Shown: piece by piece, positions 30,017 through 39,842 of the stretch
Position numbering within the stretch: position 1 is the first letter of the stretch
How the letters are laid out: the number at the start of each line of letters is the position of its first letter
Source of the DNA: Brucella gallinifaecis
Lineage (GTDB): Bacteria > Pseudomonadota > Alphaproteobacteria > Rhizobiales > Rhizobiaceae
Assembly: GCF_006476605.1 (NCBI RefSeq)
Contig: NZ_ML636804.1
Coordinates: forward strand, 248,001-312,000
Reading direction: 5' to 3'
DNA length: 64,000 bases
The notes under the pieces: model-generated
Told to the model about the DNA's origin: nothing
Databases searched by the model: none
Seen by the model: only the letters and a program-made list of their open reading frames with translations
Translations under genes and position numbers: made by a program

Positions 30017-31012
30017 ATGGCTACATTCGACGTTCTTTGTATTGGCAATGCCATTGTCGATATTATTTCACGCACTGATGACGCATTTCTCGAAACAAAC
30101 GGCATTATCAAAGGGGCCATGAACCTGATTGATAGCGACCGGGCTGAATTGCTCTATAGCCGCATCAAGGGGCAGGTCACAGAAATCTCGGGCGGCAGCG
30201 CAGGCAATACGGCAGCAGGCATTGCAAGCCTTGGCGGGCGTTCTGCTTATTTTGGCAAGGTGGCAACCGATCATCTGGGGCGCGTATTTGCGCATGATAT
30301 TCGCGCACAGGGCGTTGCCTTTGATACCCGTCCGCTGGAGAATGGCTCGCCAACGGCGCGTTCAATGATTTTTGTGACAGAAGACGGTGAACGCTCAATG
30401 AACACATATCTGGGCGCCTGCGTAGAGCTGGGACCGGAAGATGTTGAGAGTTCCAAGGTGGCTGATGCGAAAGTTACCTATTTTGAAGGCTATTTGTGGG
30501 ATCCGCCACGGGCCAAGGAGGCGATTGTTCTGGCTTCCAAAATCGCCCATGAACATGGCCGCAAGGTTGCGATGACCCTGTCTGATCCGTTCTGTGTGGA
30601 TCGTTACCGCGATGAGTTTCTGAATCTTATGCGTGGGCAAACGGTCGATATTGTTTTTGCAAATGAAGACGAAGCCAAGTCGCTCTATCAGACAAAGAGT
30701 TTTGATGAAGCAATTGATGCGATCCGTAAGGATTGCCCGCTGGCAATTATCACCCGATCTGAAAAAGGGGCGGTGGTCATCACGCCTGAGCAGATGATTG
30801 AAGTACCGGCGATTGAGATTGAAGAACTGATCGATACGACCGGCGCTGGTGATCTTTATGCAGCAGGGTTCCTCTATGGTTATACCCATGAGCGTTCGCT
30901 GGAGGATTGTGCGCGTCTTGGATCGCTTGCAGCCGGTATGATCATTCAGCAGATCGGTCCGCGTCCTCTGGTTGATCTCAAGATTGTGGCAACACAGGCC
31001 AAACTTATCTGA
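30017..31012 (+). CDS. PfkB-family carbohydrate/adenosine kinase
   Basis: 331 residues. Ribokinase fold with the glycine-rich GGSAGNTAAGIASLGG (PfkB signature 1 region) and signature 2 DTTGAGDLYAAGFLYG containing the catalytic Asp. Homologues in Rhizobiales are annotated as adenosine kinase or sugar kinase; substrate choice cannot be settled from sequence. ATG 30017 gives the usual N-terminus (ATFDVLCIGNAIVDI); a start at 29978 would add 13 unconserved residues. The stop abuts the stop of the convergent TRIC gene with no gap. Confidence 0.88.
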   Translation: MATFDVLCIGNAIVDIISRTDDAFLETNGIIKGAMNLIDSDRAELLYSRIKGQVTEISGGSAGNTAAGIASLGGRSAYFGKVATDHLGRVFAHDIRAQGVAFDTRPLENGSPTARSMIFVTEDGERSMNTYLGACVELGPEDVESSKVADAKVTYFEGYLWDPPRAKEAIVLASKIAHEHGRKVAMTLSDPFCVDRYRDEFLNLMRGQTVDIVFANEDEAKSLYQTKSFDEAIDAIRKDCPLAIITRSEKGAVVITPEQMIEVPAIEIEELIDTTGAGDLYAAGFLYGYTHERSLEDCARLGSLAAGMIIQQIGPRPLVDLKIVATQAKLI

Positions 31013-31672
31013 TTATTCATCAGGTCTGACAATCCGGTCGCGCTTGAGCTCATCCTCGGTGCGACCGGGGCGACTTTTATAAACCGGTAGGTTCCAGCCG
31101 AAATAAAGAGCACCGCCACGCACGATAAAGGCGGTTAGCGCTGAAGCAAGTGCTGCAAATAGCGGGTCAATCCCGATGCTGGCCAGCACGACATAAAGAC
31201 ATGCACCGGCAAGGGCGGCACTGACATAGATCTCGCGCCGCATCAGCACAGATGGTTCACCTGCCACCATATCGCGTAAGATTCCGCCAAGTGTTGCCGT
31301 GAAAATTCCGGTAACAATTGCCACCGATGGGCCGAAGCCGAGCGCCAGTCCCTTGGCTGCCCCCACGACGGTATAGGCGGACATACCGATGGCGTCACAC
31401 CACAGCAGAAGCCGGTAGCGTGATTCAACCAGATGGGCTGTAAAATAGACAATGACGGCGGCTGATGTACCAGCCAGCAGATAAAACGGCTCAATCACCC
31501 AGAACACAGGTGCGCCCAGAAGCAGATCGCGGATCGTACCGCCACCGATTCCGGTAATATTGGCAAGAAAGATAAAGCCGATAATATCAAGCTGGCGGCG
31601 TGAAGCAGCAAGAGCACCGGTCGCAGCAAAGATAAAAACGCCTGCGAAATTGGCAAAATCAAAAATTGTCAT
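31013..31672 (-). CDS. TRIC-family cation channel protein (UPF0126/YadS)
   Basis: 219 residues with two homologous three-helix halves (UPF0126 x2) and a seventh helix. The glycine motifs ITGIGGGTIRDLLLG and ATLGGILRDMVAGE mark the pore-kink regions. Prokaryotic TRIC proteins form homotrimeric monovalent-cation channels in the inner membrane; physiological role unclear. A charged tail ends the protein. Confidence 0.9.
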   Translation of the reverse strand: MTIFDFANFAGVFIFAATGALAASRRQLDIIGFIFLANITGIGGGTIRDLLLGAPVFWVIEPFYLLAGTSAAVIVYFTAHLVESRYRLLLWCDAIGMSAYTVVGAAKGLALGFGPSVAIVTGIFTATLGGILRDMVAGEPSVLMRREIYVSAALAGACLYVVLASIGIDPLFAALASALTAFIVRGGALYFGWNLPVYKSRPGRTEDELKRDRIVRPDE

Positions 31673-31721
31673 TCATGCTTCCCAGCTCTTTTGTCGATAT
31701 TCGGCTGTATAGCGACAAAAA

Positions 31722-31752
31722 GAAAGAGCGGCGATGAATCCGCCGCTCTTTC
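31722..31752 (-). terminator. terminator downstream of grpE
   Basis: 12-bp perfect stem GAAAGAGCGGCG/CGCCGCTCTTTC, 7-nt loop; on the minus strand it is followed by TTTTTG. It lies 30 nt past the grpE stop. Confidence 0.85.
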
Positions 31753-31781
31753 TCTTGAATTGTCTTGAGCAAAGATGATGC

Positions 31782-32462
31782 TTATGCATCACCCTCAGGT
31801 GCCGCTTCTGTTGCAGCCTTTGGCCCACCTTTTGAAACGCCAACCATAGCCGGACGCAACACACGTTCACCGATGGCAAAGCCTGCCTGCACAACCTGCA
31901 CAACCGTATTATTCGGCAATTCCGTATTGGGAACCTCGAACATTGCTTGATGGAAGTTCGGGTCGAATTTTTCACCTTCAGGATCAAGCTTGGTCACGCC
32001 ATGGCGTTCCAATGCCTGTAACATGGCCCGTTCGGTCATTTCCACGCCTTCGGCCAGTGATTTGAGGTTGGTGTCGCTTTCCAGCGCATCTGCCGGAATT
32101 GCCTCTTGTGCACGGCGCAGATTGTCGGAAACCGAGAGCATGTCACGTGCAAAATTGGTTACGGCATAGGTACGTGCATCCTGAACATCGCGCTGGGTGC
32201 GCTTGCGCAGGTTTTCCATTTCAGCAACCAGACGCAGCATCTGGTCTTTCAGTTCTGCATTGTCGGCTTCCAGGGCAGCAATTGTATTTGCAGCGAGATT
32301 TTCGGAATCAACATCGTCTTCTTCGACCTCGGCGCGAGCCTCCGCCTTACGACTTTTCAGAAAATCGTCGGCAGCACGCTTCAGCGCATCACGATCACGT
32401 GGATTGTTGATATCGCGCTGCTCAAGATCGGGGGTTTCCGGTGTGTTTTTTTCATCAGCCAT
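31782..32462 (-). CDS. grpE: nucleotide exchange factor GrpE
   Basis: 226 residues. Acidic N-terminal region, long coiled coil ([20 protein letters not shown], about 65-110) and the C-terminal beta domain with [14 protein letters not shown] and [20 protein letters not shown]. It releases ADP from DnaK, which is encoded elsewhere. ATG 32462 has GGAAGAG upstream; an in-frame start 21 codons earlier is rejected because it overlaps the promoter below. It lies downstream of hrcA. Confidence 0.96.
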   Translation of the reverse strand: MADEKNTPETPDLEQRDINNPRDRDALKRAADDFLKSRKAEARAEVEEDDVDSENLAANTIAALEADNAELKDQMLRLVAEMENLRKRTQRDVQDARTYAVTNFARDMLSVSDNLRRAQEAIPADALESDTNLKSLAEGVEMTERAMLQALERHGVTKLDPEGEKFDPNFHQAMFEVPNTELPNNTVVQVVQAGFAIGERVLRPAMVGVSKGGPKAATEAAPEGDA

Positions 32463-32497
32463 TTTATCTCTTCCGTCTTGAAGTATGTTTAGGCCGG

Positions 32498-32526
32498 ATA
32501 TCGAGTTTCGCGGCGTTAAAATCAAG
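32498..32526 (-). promoter_or_regulatory. sigma-32 (RpoH) type promoter of grpE
   Basis: Minus strand: -35 CTTGAT (32526-32521), 17-nt spacer, -10 CGATAT (32503-32498). Each hexamer differs from the CTTGAA/CCATnT consensus at one position. Predicted start about 30 nt upstream of the grpE ATG. Confidence 0.65.
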
Positions 32527-32559
32527 GTCTAATTTGTTGGCCTTGTTAAGACTGACAAC

Positions 32560-33630
32560 TTAACGCAACAATCGCGACACGATTTGTGCGGTATAATCGA
32601 CCATTGGCACGATACGCGCATAATTAAGACGTGTCGGACCAATCACGCCAAGCGCACCAACCACCCTTTGTTCGCTGTCCCGATAGGGGGCCACCACCAG
32701 TGATGAGCCGGAAAGCGAAAACAGTTTATTTTCCGAACCGATAAAAATGCGCACACCAGAACCCGATTCGGCCAGATCAAGAAGCTGGATCATGCCATTT
32801 TTGGTTTCAAGATCATCAAACAGATGGCGCAGGCGCTCAATATCTTCCTGTGCATGAATATTCTCAAGCAGATTGGCGCGACCACGCACAATCAACCGTG
32901 CCGGCTGATCGGATCCGGCACCACTCCACACTGCAATGCCTTGCTCGACAAGTTCCTGCGAGAGCTGATCAAGCTCCTGCCGGGTTTCCTGCGAGAGCTT
33001 TTCCAGCTCCGATTTTGCTTCTGAGAGCGTGTGGCCGTGAATATGCGCATTGAGGAAGTTTGAGGCTTCGACAAGTTGTGAGGCCGAGATTCCGGCAGGC
33101 AGATTGATGACACGGTTTTCCACATCGCCATTTTGCATCACCAGAACGGCAAGCGCCCGGGTTGGTTCAAGCCGCACGAATTCAATATGTTTGAGCGCAC
33201 CTTCAGCCTTGGTTGCAAGCACCAGTCCTGCGCCACGCGAAAGGCCGGACAGAACCTGACTGGCCTCGGTCAGCACGCTCTCAACAGAATTGTTTGCGCC
33301 TGCCGAACGCACCTGGGCTTCAATGGATGAGCGTTCATCGGATCGCAGATCGCCAACTTCCATGAATGCATCGACAAAGAAGCGCAGGCCAATTTGCGTT
33401 GGAAGACGACCGGCAGAAATATGCGGGGCGTAAATGAGGCCGAGTTGTTCCAGATCGCTCATCACATTACGAATGGTTGCGGGCGAAAGGCTGTGCGGCA
33501 GCAAACGCGACAGATTGCGCGAACCGACCGGGTCGCCTTCATTGAGGTAGTTGTCAACGATCAGCCTGAAAATATCCCGCGATCGCTGATCGAGCGAATT
33601 AAGCAGTTGATGTTCCGGTGACTTGATCAT
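32560..33630 (-). CDS. hrcA: heat-inducible transcription repressor HrcA
   Basis: 356 residues. N-terminal winged helix ([20 protein letters not shown], then [18 protein letters not shown]) that reads CIRCE operators, central GAF-like domain, and conserved C-terminal [19 protein letters not shown]. It normally represses groESL in alphaproteobacteria; neither groESL nor a CIRCE element is in the window. The start [10 protein letters not shown] is the family start; the frame is open 33 codons upstream, but those codons overlap a sigma-70 promoter. Confidence 0.96.
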   Translation of the reverse strand: MIKSPEHQLLNSLDQRSRDIFRLIVDNYLNEGDPVGSRNLSRLLPHSLSPATIRNVMSDLEQLGLIYAPHISAGRLPTQIGLRFFVDAFMEVGDLRSDERSSIEAQVRSAGANNSVESVLTEASQVLSGLSRGAGLVLATKAEGALKHIEFVRLEPTRALAVLVMQNGDVENRVINLPAGISASQLVEASNFLNAHIHGHTLSEAKSELEKLSQETRQELDQLSQELVEQGIAVWSGAGSDQPARLIVRGRANLLENIHAQEDIERLRHLFDDLETKNGMIQLLDLAESGSGVRIFIGSENKLFSLSGSSLVVAPYRDSEQRVVGALGVIGPTRLNYARIVPMVDYTAQIVSRLLR

Positions 33631-33665
33631 GATCTTGCTGCGAACCCTCTGAATTGCATAGTATA

Positions 33666-33693
33666 AATATAAGCGAGCAAGCCGGGGCGTCAA
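33666..33693 (-). promoter_or_regulatory. sigma-70 type promoter of hrcA
   Basis: Minus strand: TTGACG (33693-33688), 16-nt spacer, TATATT (33671-33666), giving a start near 33659 and a roughly 30-nt leader. Confidence 0.55.
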
Positions 33694-33816
33694 AGGCTTT
33701 GCGCAAATCTTTGAGAGTTCTCTCAACATCTCTCTTCAATGATTATACGAAATTCCTTTCCATTCCAGCATGACCAGCCTAAAAAGCCGCAACGAAAATT
33801 GAATTGAGGAAATACC

Positions 33817-34533
33817 ATGCGTCCATCCAAGCGCGTTGCTGACGAAATGCGTGCCGTCTCTTTTGAGCGCGGCGTCTCCAAACATGCGGAAGGCTCTTGC
33901 CTTGTGAAGTTCGGCGATACCCATGTTCTTTGCACGGCAAGCCTGGAGGAAAAGGTTCCGGGCTGGATGCGCAATTCGGGCAAGGGCTGGGTTACGGCAG
34001 AATATGGCATGTTGCCACGTTCGACCGGCGATCGTATGCGCCGTGAAGCCGCCGCAGGCAAGCAGGGTGGGCGCACACAGGAAATCCAGCGTCTGATTGG
34101 CCGCTCATTACGAGCTGTCGTTGATCTTCAGGCATTGGGTGAATTTCAGATTACGGTAGATTGTGATGTTATTCAGGCTGATGGCGGCACGCGCACTGCC
34201 GCAATTACCGGTGGCTGGGTCGCGCTTTATGATTGCCTGCGCTGGATGGAAGCACGTCAGATGATCCGCTTTGAGAAAGTGCTCAAAGATCATATTGCCG
34301 CAATTTCCTGCGGTATTTATGAAGGTCAGCCTGTGCTTGATCTTGATTATGCAGAGGATTCAGCTGCTGAAACCGACAGTAATTTCGTGATGACCGGCAA
34401 GGGCGGCATTGTCGAAATTCAGGGCACCGCCGAAGGCGCACCGTTTTCGGAAGAAGAGTTTGCAGCTCTTATGAAGCTTGCACGCAGCGGCATCAATCAG
34501 CTGGTCGAGTTGCAGAAAGCCGTACTTGCCTGA
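33817..34533 (+). CDS. rph: ribonuclease PH
   Basis: 238 residues. RNase PH fold with [18 protein letters not shown], the phosphate/substrate loop [28 protein letters not shown] (read from about residue 65; Arg-rich) and [14 protein letters not shown]. It trims tRNA 3' ends using phosphate. The gene is intact, full-length and starts a plus-strand cluster, divergent from hrcA. Confidence 0.97.
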   Translation: MRPSKRVADEMRAVSFERGVSKHAEGSCLVKFGDTHVLCTASLEEKVPGWMRNSGKGWVTAEYGMLPRSTGDRMRREAAAGKQGGRTQEIQRLIGRSLRAVVDLQALGEFQITVDCDVIQADGGTRTAAITGGWVALYDCLRWMEARQMIRFEKVLKDHIAAISCGIYEGQPVLDLDYAEDSAAETDSNFVMTGKGGIVEIQGTAEGAPFSEEEFAALMKLARSGINQLVELQKAVLA

Positions 34534-34607
34534 TTATTAAAGCATAGTCATGCCGAATGACGGCACGGTCAAATGATAACATGGCCGATTAACAGCAGGA
34601 AAGAACA

Positions 34608-35270
34608 ATGCGGGTGCTTGAAAAGGGTAAACTCATCGTTGCATCGCACAATGCAGGCAAATTGCGCGAATTCGATGGGCTGATTGCGCCGTTTGGCTTT
34701 GAGGTGAGTTCTGTTGCCGCTCTCGGTCTGCCGGAACCGGAAGAAACCGGCACGACATTTGAGCAGAATGCTTATATCAAGGCGCTGGCGGCAGCCGAAG
34801 CCACAGGTTTGCCTTCGCTGTCTGATGACTCCGGCGTGATGGTTGATGCGCTGGATGGTGATCCGGGCGTTTACACGGCGGATTGGGCTGAGACCGAAGA
34901 CGGCACCCGCGATTTTAATATGGCGATGCAAAAGGTGGAAGATCTTTTGCAGGCAAAAGCTGCGACAACGCCGGATCAGCGAAAGGCGCGTTTTGTTTCG
35001 GTGATCTGCCTTGCATGGCCGGATGGTGAAGCACAATATTATCGCGGCGAAGTGGAAGGCACATTGGTCTGGCCTCCACGGGGCGATATTGGTTTTGGTT
35101 ATGACCCGGTTTTCAAGCCGCAGGGTTATGAAAAAACCTTTGGCGAAATGACTGCCGATGAAAAACACGGCTGGAAACCGGGGGAAGCGTCTGCACTTTC
35201 GCATCGTGCGCGTGCCTTCAAGCTTTTTGCTGAAAAGGCACTCGGTGTTGTTTCGGATACGCCCGAATGA
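34608..35270 (+). CDS. rdgB: XTP/dITP pyrophosphatase (non-canonical purine NTPase)
   Basis: 220 residues of the HAM1 family: [11 protein letters not shown] near the N-terminus, [17 protein letters not shown], the metal-binding [18 protein letters not shown] and [18 protein letters not shown]. It hydrolyses ITP, XTP and dITP to keep them out of nucleic acids. The AGGAAAG ribosome site supports the start. It overlaps the hemW start by 4 nt (ATGA). Confidence 0.96.
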   Translation: MRVLEKGKLIVASHNAGKLREFDGLIAPFGFEVSSVAALGLPEPEETGTTFEQNAYIKALAAAEATGLPSLSDDSGVMVDALDGDPGVYTADWAETEDGTRDFNMAMQKVEDLLQAKAATTPDQRKARFVSVICLAWPDGEAQYYRGEVEGTLVWPPRGDIGFGYDPVFKPQGYEKTFGEMTADEKHGWKPGEASALSHRARAFKLFAEKALGVVSDTPE

Positions 35271-36499
35271 ACCATCACTTTTCTCCATCTGCTGATATTT
35301 TGCCGATTGCACGAGCGGATGGAGCTAGCGCGATTTCAATCGCGCGGACAGATGCAGAGAGTGCATTCGGAGTCTATGTGCATTGGCCGTTTTGTCTCGC
35401 CAAATGCCCCTATTGCGATTTTAACAGCCATGTACGGCATCAGCCGGTTGATCAGGAGCGTTTTGCGCACGCATTCAACCGCGAGATGGACACGCTGCGC
35501 GAGCGCACCGGATCACGCATAGTCACCAGCATCTTTTTGGGCGGCGGTACACCATCGCTGATGCAGCCCTCGACGGTTGGCAGTCTGCTTGATGGCATTG
35601 CCTCACGCTGGTCTGTGGCGCCTGACATTGAAGTGACACTGGAAGCCAATCCGACAAGCGTGGAAGCTGATCGTTTTCGCGGCTATCGTGCGGCGGGTGT
35701 CAACCGTGTTTCGCTCGGTATTCAGGCGCTGAACGCTCCTGATCTGCGACGTCTCGGGCGTATGCATTCGGTTGATGAGGCCAAGGCTGCAATCCGGCTT
35801 GCGCGTGAGATTTTCCCGCGGCTTTCGTTTGATCTCATCTATGCGCGGCCCGATCAGACCATTGAAGCCTGGCGCGACGAGTTGAAAGAAGCCATTGATC
35901 TGGCCGCCGATCACCTCTCGCTCTATCAATTGACGATTGAGGAAGGCACACAGTTCTATAATCTGTGGAAGGCTGGCAAACTGACCACACCTGAGCCTGA
36001 TCATGCGGCGGCTCTTTATGAAGAAACGCAAAAGATCACGGCGCAACATGGTCTGCCTGCCTATGAAATTTCAAACCATGCAGTGCCGGGGCGCGAGTCG
36101 CAGCACAATCTGGTTTACTGGCGTTATGGGCAATATGTCGGCATTGGCCCGGGAGCGCATGGGCGTTTTGTTGAAAACGGCACGCGCACGGTCACAATGA
36201 CCGAAAAACACCCGGAAACCTGGCTCGAAAAGGTTGAGACCAATGGCCATGGCATCATTGAAGAAGAATATCTCAATGGCAATCAGGAGGGCGATGAATT
36301 CCTGATGATGGGGCTGCGGCTGCGTGAAGGCATTGATCTTGCACGTTATCATCGGCTGACCGGCCATGATATTGATCGCAGGCGCCTTGAACGGCTGATT
36401 GCTTCAAACATGATTGAAAAGATGGATGGGACTTTCATCCGTGCGACGCCGGATGGTTCGCTGGTGCTTGATGCGCTGGTGGCTGATCTGGCGGCTTAG
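35267..36499 (+). CDS. hemW: radical SAM heme chaperone HemW
   Basis: 410 residues. The radical-SAM cluster motif [13 protein letters not shown] (CxxxCxxC) lies near residue 45, followed by [10 protein letters not shown] and LEANPTSVE. It resembles HemN but has the HemW-type N-terminus ([17 protein letters not shown]); HemW binds heme and inserts it into respiratory proteins and is not a coproporphyrinogen dehydrogenase. Translationally coupled to rdgB; rsmI starts 9 nt after its stop. Confidence 0.93.
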   Translation: MNHHFSPSADILPIARADGASAISIARTDAESAFGVYVHWPFCLAKCPYCDFNSHVRHQPVDQERFAHAFNREMDTLRERTGSRIVTSIFLGGGTPSLMQPSTVGSLLDGIASRWSVAPDIEVTLEANPTSVEADRFRGYRAAGVNRVSLGIQALNAPDLRRLGRMHSVDEAKAAIRLAREIFPRLSFDLIYARPDQTIEAWRDELKEAIDLAADHLSLYQLTIEEGTQFYNLWKAGKLTTPEPDHAAALYEETQKITAQHGLPAYEISNHAVPGRESQHNLVYWRYGQYVGIGPGAHGRFVENGTRTVTMTEKHPETWLEKVETNGHGIIEEEYLNGNQEGDEFLMMGLRLREGIDLARYHRLTGHDIDRRRLERLIASNMIEKMDGTFIRATPDGSLVLDALVADLAA

Positions 36500-36508
36500 G
36501 AAAGATGT

Positions 36509-37417
36509 ATGGCTGACTTTTTGGACGATCAGAAACGCGAATTTGTTGTTGGCGGCATCACTCAGCGTGCACGCCCGATCGAACCCGCGCTTTATATCGT
36601 CTCCACGCCTATCGGTAATCTTGGCGATATGACGCTGCGTGGGCTGGAGGTTCTTGCGAGTGCCGATATTGTGGCCTGTGAAGATACCCGCGTAACCCGT
36701 GTGCTGCTGGATCGTTATGGTATTATCCGCCGCCCGGTCAGCTATCACGAGCATAATGCTGCTGAAGCTGGCGCAAAGCTGATTGCAGCTTTGCAGTCTG
36801 GAAAAAGCGTGGCACTGGTGTCTGACGCAGGCACGCCGCTCGTGTCTGATCCGGGTTTCCGGCTTGTCGGAGAGGCCCGAGAGGCAGGCATTCGCGTTGT
36901 GCCGGTTCCGGGCGCGTCCGCACTTCTTGCAGCATTGGCAGCGTCCGGGCTTCCCACCGATGCTTTCATGTTTTGCGGCTTTTTGCCGGTCAAGCACGGT
37001 CAGAAAACCTCCAGGCTCGAAAGCCTCAAGAATATCGATGCAACGCTTGTGTTCTATGAATCGCCCAATCGTACGGCAACAACTCTTGCCGATATGGCCG
37101 CGGTGTTTGGCGATGCGCGCGAGGCAGCACTTTGCCGCGAACTGACCAAGGCCTATGAAACCATCGTCACCGCAACCCTGGGCGAGTTGAAACAACAATT
37201 TGACGGTGAAGATCGTATTCGCGGTGAAATCGTGCTGCTGGTTGGTCCGCCAACAGGTGAGGCCGGTCCGCAAAGTGAAGAAGACATCGACAAGCTGTTG
37301 CTTTCGCTCGCACAAGAATTGCCACCATCAAAAGCTGCAGGTGAGGCCGCAAAGATGACCGGCGAGCAAAAATCGGTGCTCTATCAGCGTCTGATGCAGT
37401 TAAAGGCGCAAGGCTGA
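36509..37417 (+). CDS. rsmI: 16S rRNA (cytidine1402-2'-O)-methyltransferase RsmI
   Basis: 302 residues. Tetrapyrrole-methylase fold with [51 protein letters not shown] and [15 protein letters not shown]. It methylates C1402 in the decoding centre. The C-terminus has the usual extra helical domain ending [14 protein letters not shown]. Its stop overlaps the yraN start (TGATG), so the two are translationally coupled. Confidence 0.96.
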   Translation: MADFLDDQKREFVVGGITQRARPIEPALYIVSTPIGNLGDMTLRGLEVLASADIVACEDTRVTRVLLDRYGIIRRPVSYHEHNAAEAGAKLIAALQSGKSVALVSDAGTPLVSDPGFRLVGEAREAGIRVVPVPGASALLAALAASGLPTDAFMFCGFLPVKHGQKTSRLESLKNIDATLVFYESPNRTATTLADMAAVFGDAREAALCRELTKAYETIVTATLGELKQQFDGEDRIRGEIVLLVGPPTGEAGPQSEEDIDKLLLSLAQELPPSKAAGEAAKMTGEQKSVLYQRLMQLKAQG

Positions 37418-37797
37418 TGCGTGATTTCCGTGAAAAAAAGCGTATTGCTTTCTTTCGCGGACACAGCGCCGAGCGGCTGGCGGCTTTCGCGCTCATGCTC
37501 AAAGGTTATCGTATTATTGCACGCCGCTATCGCACGCGGCTGGGTGAAATTGATCTGATTGCCCGGCGCGGCAATCTCATTTTGATTGTTGAAGTTAAAG
37601 CACGGCCAAGCATAGAAGCCGCACAACTGGCCGTCACGCCGCAAGCGATGCGCCGGATCGAGGCGGCAGCCGATCTATGGCTGCAACGCCAGCCCGACCA
37701 TGCAAAATTATCACTGCGCTTTGACCTCGTGGCTGTCCTGCCGCGTCGCTGGCCAAAGCATGTGGCCGCATTTTTTACCTCCGGCAATTACTTGTAA
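37417..37797 (+). CDS. YraN/UPF0102 endonuclease-fold protein
   Basis: 126 residues. The restriction-endonuclease-like core is visible: [40 protein letters not shown] and EVKAR, i.e. the E-x-D...ExK pattern of this nuclease superfamily. Family function is not firmly known. It is encoded directly behind rsmI, a very common pairing. The stop lies just before the cysG regulatory region. Confidence 0.9.
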   Translation: MRDFREKKRIAFFRGHSAERLAAFALMLKGYRIIARRYRTRLGEIDLIARRGNLILIVEVKARPSIEAAQLAVTPQAMRRIEAAADLWLQRQPDHAKLSLRFDLVAVLPRRWPKHVAAFFTSGNYL

Positions 37798-37805
37798 GTT
37801 TTTGT

Positions 37806-37830
37806 AAATCCTACAAAAATTATGGGATAT
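37806..37830 (+). promoter_or_regulatory. candidate sulfur-operon operator upstream of cysG
   Basis: AAATCCTAC, 7-nt spacer AAAAATT, ATGGGATAT: right arm complementary to the left at 6 of 9 positions. The left arm differs by one base from that of the perfect 9-7-9 repeat upstream of cysD (50070-50094). A second, overlapping repeat TTTTTGTA-N5-TACAAAAA covers 37799-37819. Confidence 0.45.
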
Positions 37831-37976
37831 AATTTAAGGCAAACAGGAATTAAAATCCTCAAAATGCCCTTTCAGAGGAAAAGTGATGCTCCGCGTGATT
37901 TTACCACGCAAGCCCGTTTCTTATAAAATTTTGCCAGTCCGGGAATAATAGCAGCAGTCTTAAAAAGGATACTGCT

Positions 37977-39404
37977 GTGGCTCTTGCGTCCCAACGACTT
38001 CTTGCTGATTTTCCTGCCTTCTTCCGTGTTTCGGGAGAAGTGGTGGTTATTATTGGTGGTGGCGAAGAAGCGCTTAACAAAGCGCGTCTTGTGGCGCAGA
38101 CGTCGGCTCGTTTGCGTATTGTTGCGCCAGAGTTTGAACCCGCTCTGGCAGCTTTCATTGAAAGCCATGATGCAGAGCAGATTATTGCAGCTTTTGAACC
38201 AAAACATCTTGAAGGCGCGAAGCTGGTTTTCGTGGCAACCGGCAGCGAGCATCAGGATCGTGCGATTGCAGCGATTGCCAAAGCTGAGAGGATTCCGGTC
38301 AATGTTGTCGATCGTCCCGCTCTTTGCGATTTTTTGACCCCGGCTATCGTAAACCGTGCGCCGATTGCCATTGCCATTGGCACGGAAGGGGCGGCCCCCG
38401 TGCTGGCGCAGATGGTGCGTGCGCGTATTGATGCGGCCTTTTCGCCTCGCCTTGGCGATCTTGCGCATTATGCTGAAAGCTGGCGTGTGCGGGTCGAAAA
38501 ACTTCTGCCCAAAGGTCTGGTGCGGCGCAGTTTTTGGCGTAGCTTCCTTTCCGGTTCTGTTGCGCGTTGCGTTGAAAACGGTGATCGCGAGCAAGCCGAC
38601 AAGGCTGCAAATGAATTAATCGCACAATCACAGAATGCTGCTGGTTATGTCTGGCTGGTTGGTGCGGGTCCGGGTGCAGAAGACCTGCTGACTTTACGTG
38701 CGCATCGTGTGCTGATGGAAGCCGATGTGATCGTGCATGACGCATTGGTGCCGGAAAGTGTGATTGCCATGGGGCGTCGCGATGCAGAACGTCTTCCGGT
38801 CGGAAAGCGCAAGGGTTGCCATTCCAAAAGCCAGAACGAGATCAATGATCTGTTGGTGCAGCTTGGTCGTGATGGCAAGCGCGTGGTGCGTCTGAAAGCG
38901 GGCGATCCGCTGGTCTTTGGCCGCGCGGGTGAAGAAATGGCGGCATTGCGCTCTGCCGGCATTGGCTTTGAAATTGTGCCGGGCATCACGTCTGCTTTTG
39001 CAGCCGCTGCCGACATGGAACTGCCATTGACCCTGCGCGGTGTCGCATCTTCGCTGGTGTTTACGACGGGTCACGACATGGCAGGTGATGTGCTGCCCGG
39101 CTGGGCTAAACTTGCCGTCTCTGGTGCGACAATTGCCGTCTATATGGGATCAAGCGTTGCAGCCTCGGTTGCAAGCCGTCTGATATCTGCCGGTCTTCAT
39201 CAAGATACGGCGGTCGCTGTTGTTGAAAATGCCAGCCGCAAGGACAAGCGGCTGTTTCATGGAACATTGAAAGATCTGCCATCGCTGCAAGAGCGCAAAG
39301 AGCTGGGCGGTCCGGTCATGGTCATTATCGGCGATGCCGTTGCAGGCGCCGCTATCGACAAGGCGCAGGCACTGGCGGTCAAACCGGTCCCTGTCGCGGC
39401 CTGA
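37977..39404 (+). CDS. cysG: siroheme synthase CysG (multifunctional)
   Basis: 475 residues. N-terminal precorrin-2 dehydrogenase/ferrochelatase domain (VVVIIGGGEEALNKARL, VNVVDRPALCDFLTPAIVNR, about 1-150) fused to a uroporphyrinogen-III C-methyltransferase (VWLVGAGPGAEDLLTLRAHR, RLKAGDPLVFGRAGEEM, about 220-460). It makes siroheme for the sulfite reductase encoded two genes downstream. GTG start with AAGGAT at the right distance. First gene of the cysG-DUF2849-cysI-cysH-DUF934 unit; a candidate operator lies 147 nt upstream. Confidence 0.96.
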   Translation: MALASQRLLADFPAFFRVSGEVVVIIGGGEEALNKARLVAQTSARLRIVAPEFEPALAAFIESHDAEQIIAAFEPKHLEGAKLVFVATGSEHQDRAIAAIAKAERIPVNVVDRPALCDFLTPAIVNRAPIAIAIGTEGAAPVLAQMVRARIDAAFSPRLGDLAHYAESWRVRVEKLLPKGLVRRSFWRSFLSGSVARCVENGDREQADKAANELIAQSQNAAGYVWLVGAGPGAEDLLTLRAHRVLMEADVIVHDALVPESVIAMGRRDAERLPVGKRKGCHSKSQNEINDLLVQLGRDGKRVVRLKAGDPLVFGRAGEEMAALRSAGIGFEIVPGITSAFAAAADMELPLTLRGVASSLVFTTGHDMAGDVLPGWAKLAVSGATIAVYMGSSVAASVASRLISAGLHQDTAVAVVENASRKDKRLFHGTLKDLPSLQERKELGGPVMVIIGDAVAGAAIDKAQALAVKPVPVAA

Positions 39405-39421
39405 ATCTGAGGAGTTTGGAA

Positions 39422-39784
39422 ATGGTTGTAAAAGTTCTCACTGCAAACCGGCTCATCGATGGACAGGCTGTGTGGCTTGGCGCCGACGGATCATGGCAGG
39501 AAACCATTGATGGTGCGCTGGTTGCCCGCCATGCAGAGGCGGTAGCCGCACTCGAAGATGCGGGCAAGGTTGCAGCACAAGCCAATCTGGTGGTTGATGT
39601 CAATGTGATTGATGTCGAAGAGCGTGACGAAGGGCTTTATCCCATTCGCCTGCGCGAGCGCATCCGGCTCTCCGGCCCCACCATCATTACGCTTGGTCAA
39701 CCGCATGGCTCCCAAAAGTGGGAACCGCCTTCGCGGGGAAATCAGTCCACTGGACTGATTTCTGATCCCGCTACGATAGGATAA
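39422..39784 (+). CDS. DUF2849 protein with repeat-derived C-terminus
   Basis: 120 residues. The N-terminal 90 or so residues (VKVLTANRLIDGQAVWLG, ADGSWQETIDGALVAR, LYPIRLRERIRLSGPTI) match DUF2849, a small family found next to cysI in Rhizobiales with no known activity. From about residue 94 (HGSQKWEPPSRGNQSTG) the sequence is encoded by an intergenic-type palindromic repeat at 39703-39780, so the native end has been replaced. The domain itself is probably intact. The ATG has GAGGAG 8 nt upstream; a TTG two codons earlier is less likely. Confidence 0.85.
   Translation: MVVKVLTANRLIDGQAVWLGADGSWQETIDGALVARHAEAVAALEDAGKVAAQANLVVDVNVIDVEERDEGLYPIRLRERIRLSGPTIITLGQPHGSQKWEPPSRGNQSTGLISDPATIG
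39703..39780. repeat. palindromic repeat inside the 3' end of the DUF2849 gene
   Basis: Starts GCATGGCTCCCAAAAGTGGG, related to family A, and includes a perfect 11-bp inverted repeat GAAATCAGTCC-ACT-GGACTGATTTC (39738-39762). It supplies about 27 codons including those up to the stop. Confidence 0.7.
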
Positions 39785-39842
39785 AGCCAAGCGTGAAAAA
39801 AACCCTGAAGCAAGCTTCCTGATCTGAATATCGGAAATTACC

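Noticed and set aside
33631-33816. CIRCE element expected near hrcA/grpE
   Set aside because: No TTAGCACTC-N9-GAGTGCTAA or close variant found here or upstream of grpE.
34569-35312. 247-codon minus-strand frame opposite rdgB
   Set aside because: Shadow frame; rdgB has complete HAM1 motifs and a good ribosome site.
36404-37315. 303-codon minus-strand frame opposite hemW end and rsmI
   Set aside because: Antisense shadow, Cys/His-rich without a recognisable fold, crosses a gene boundary.
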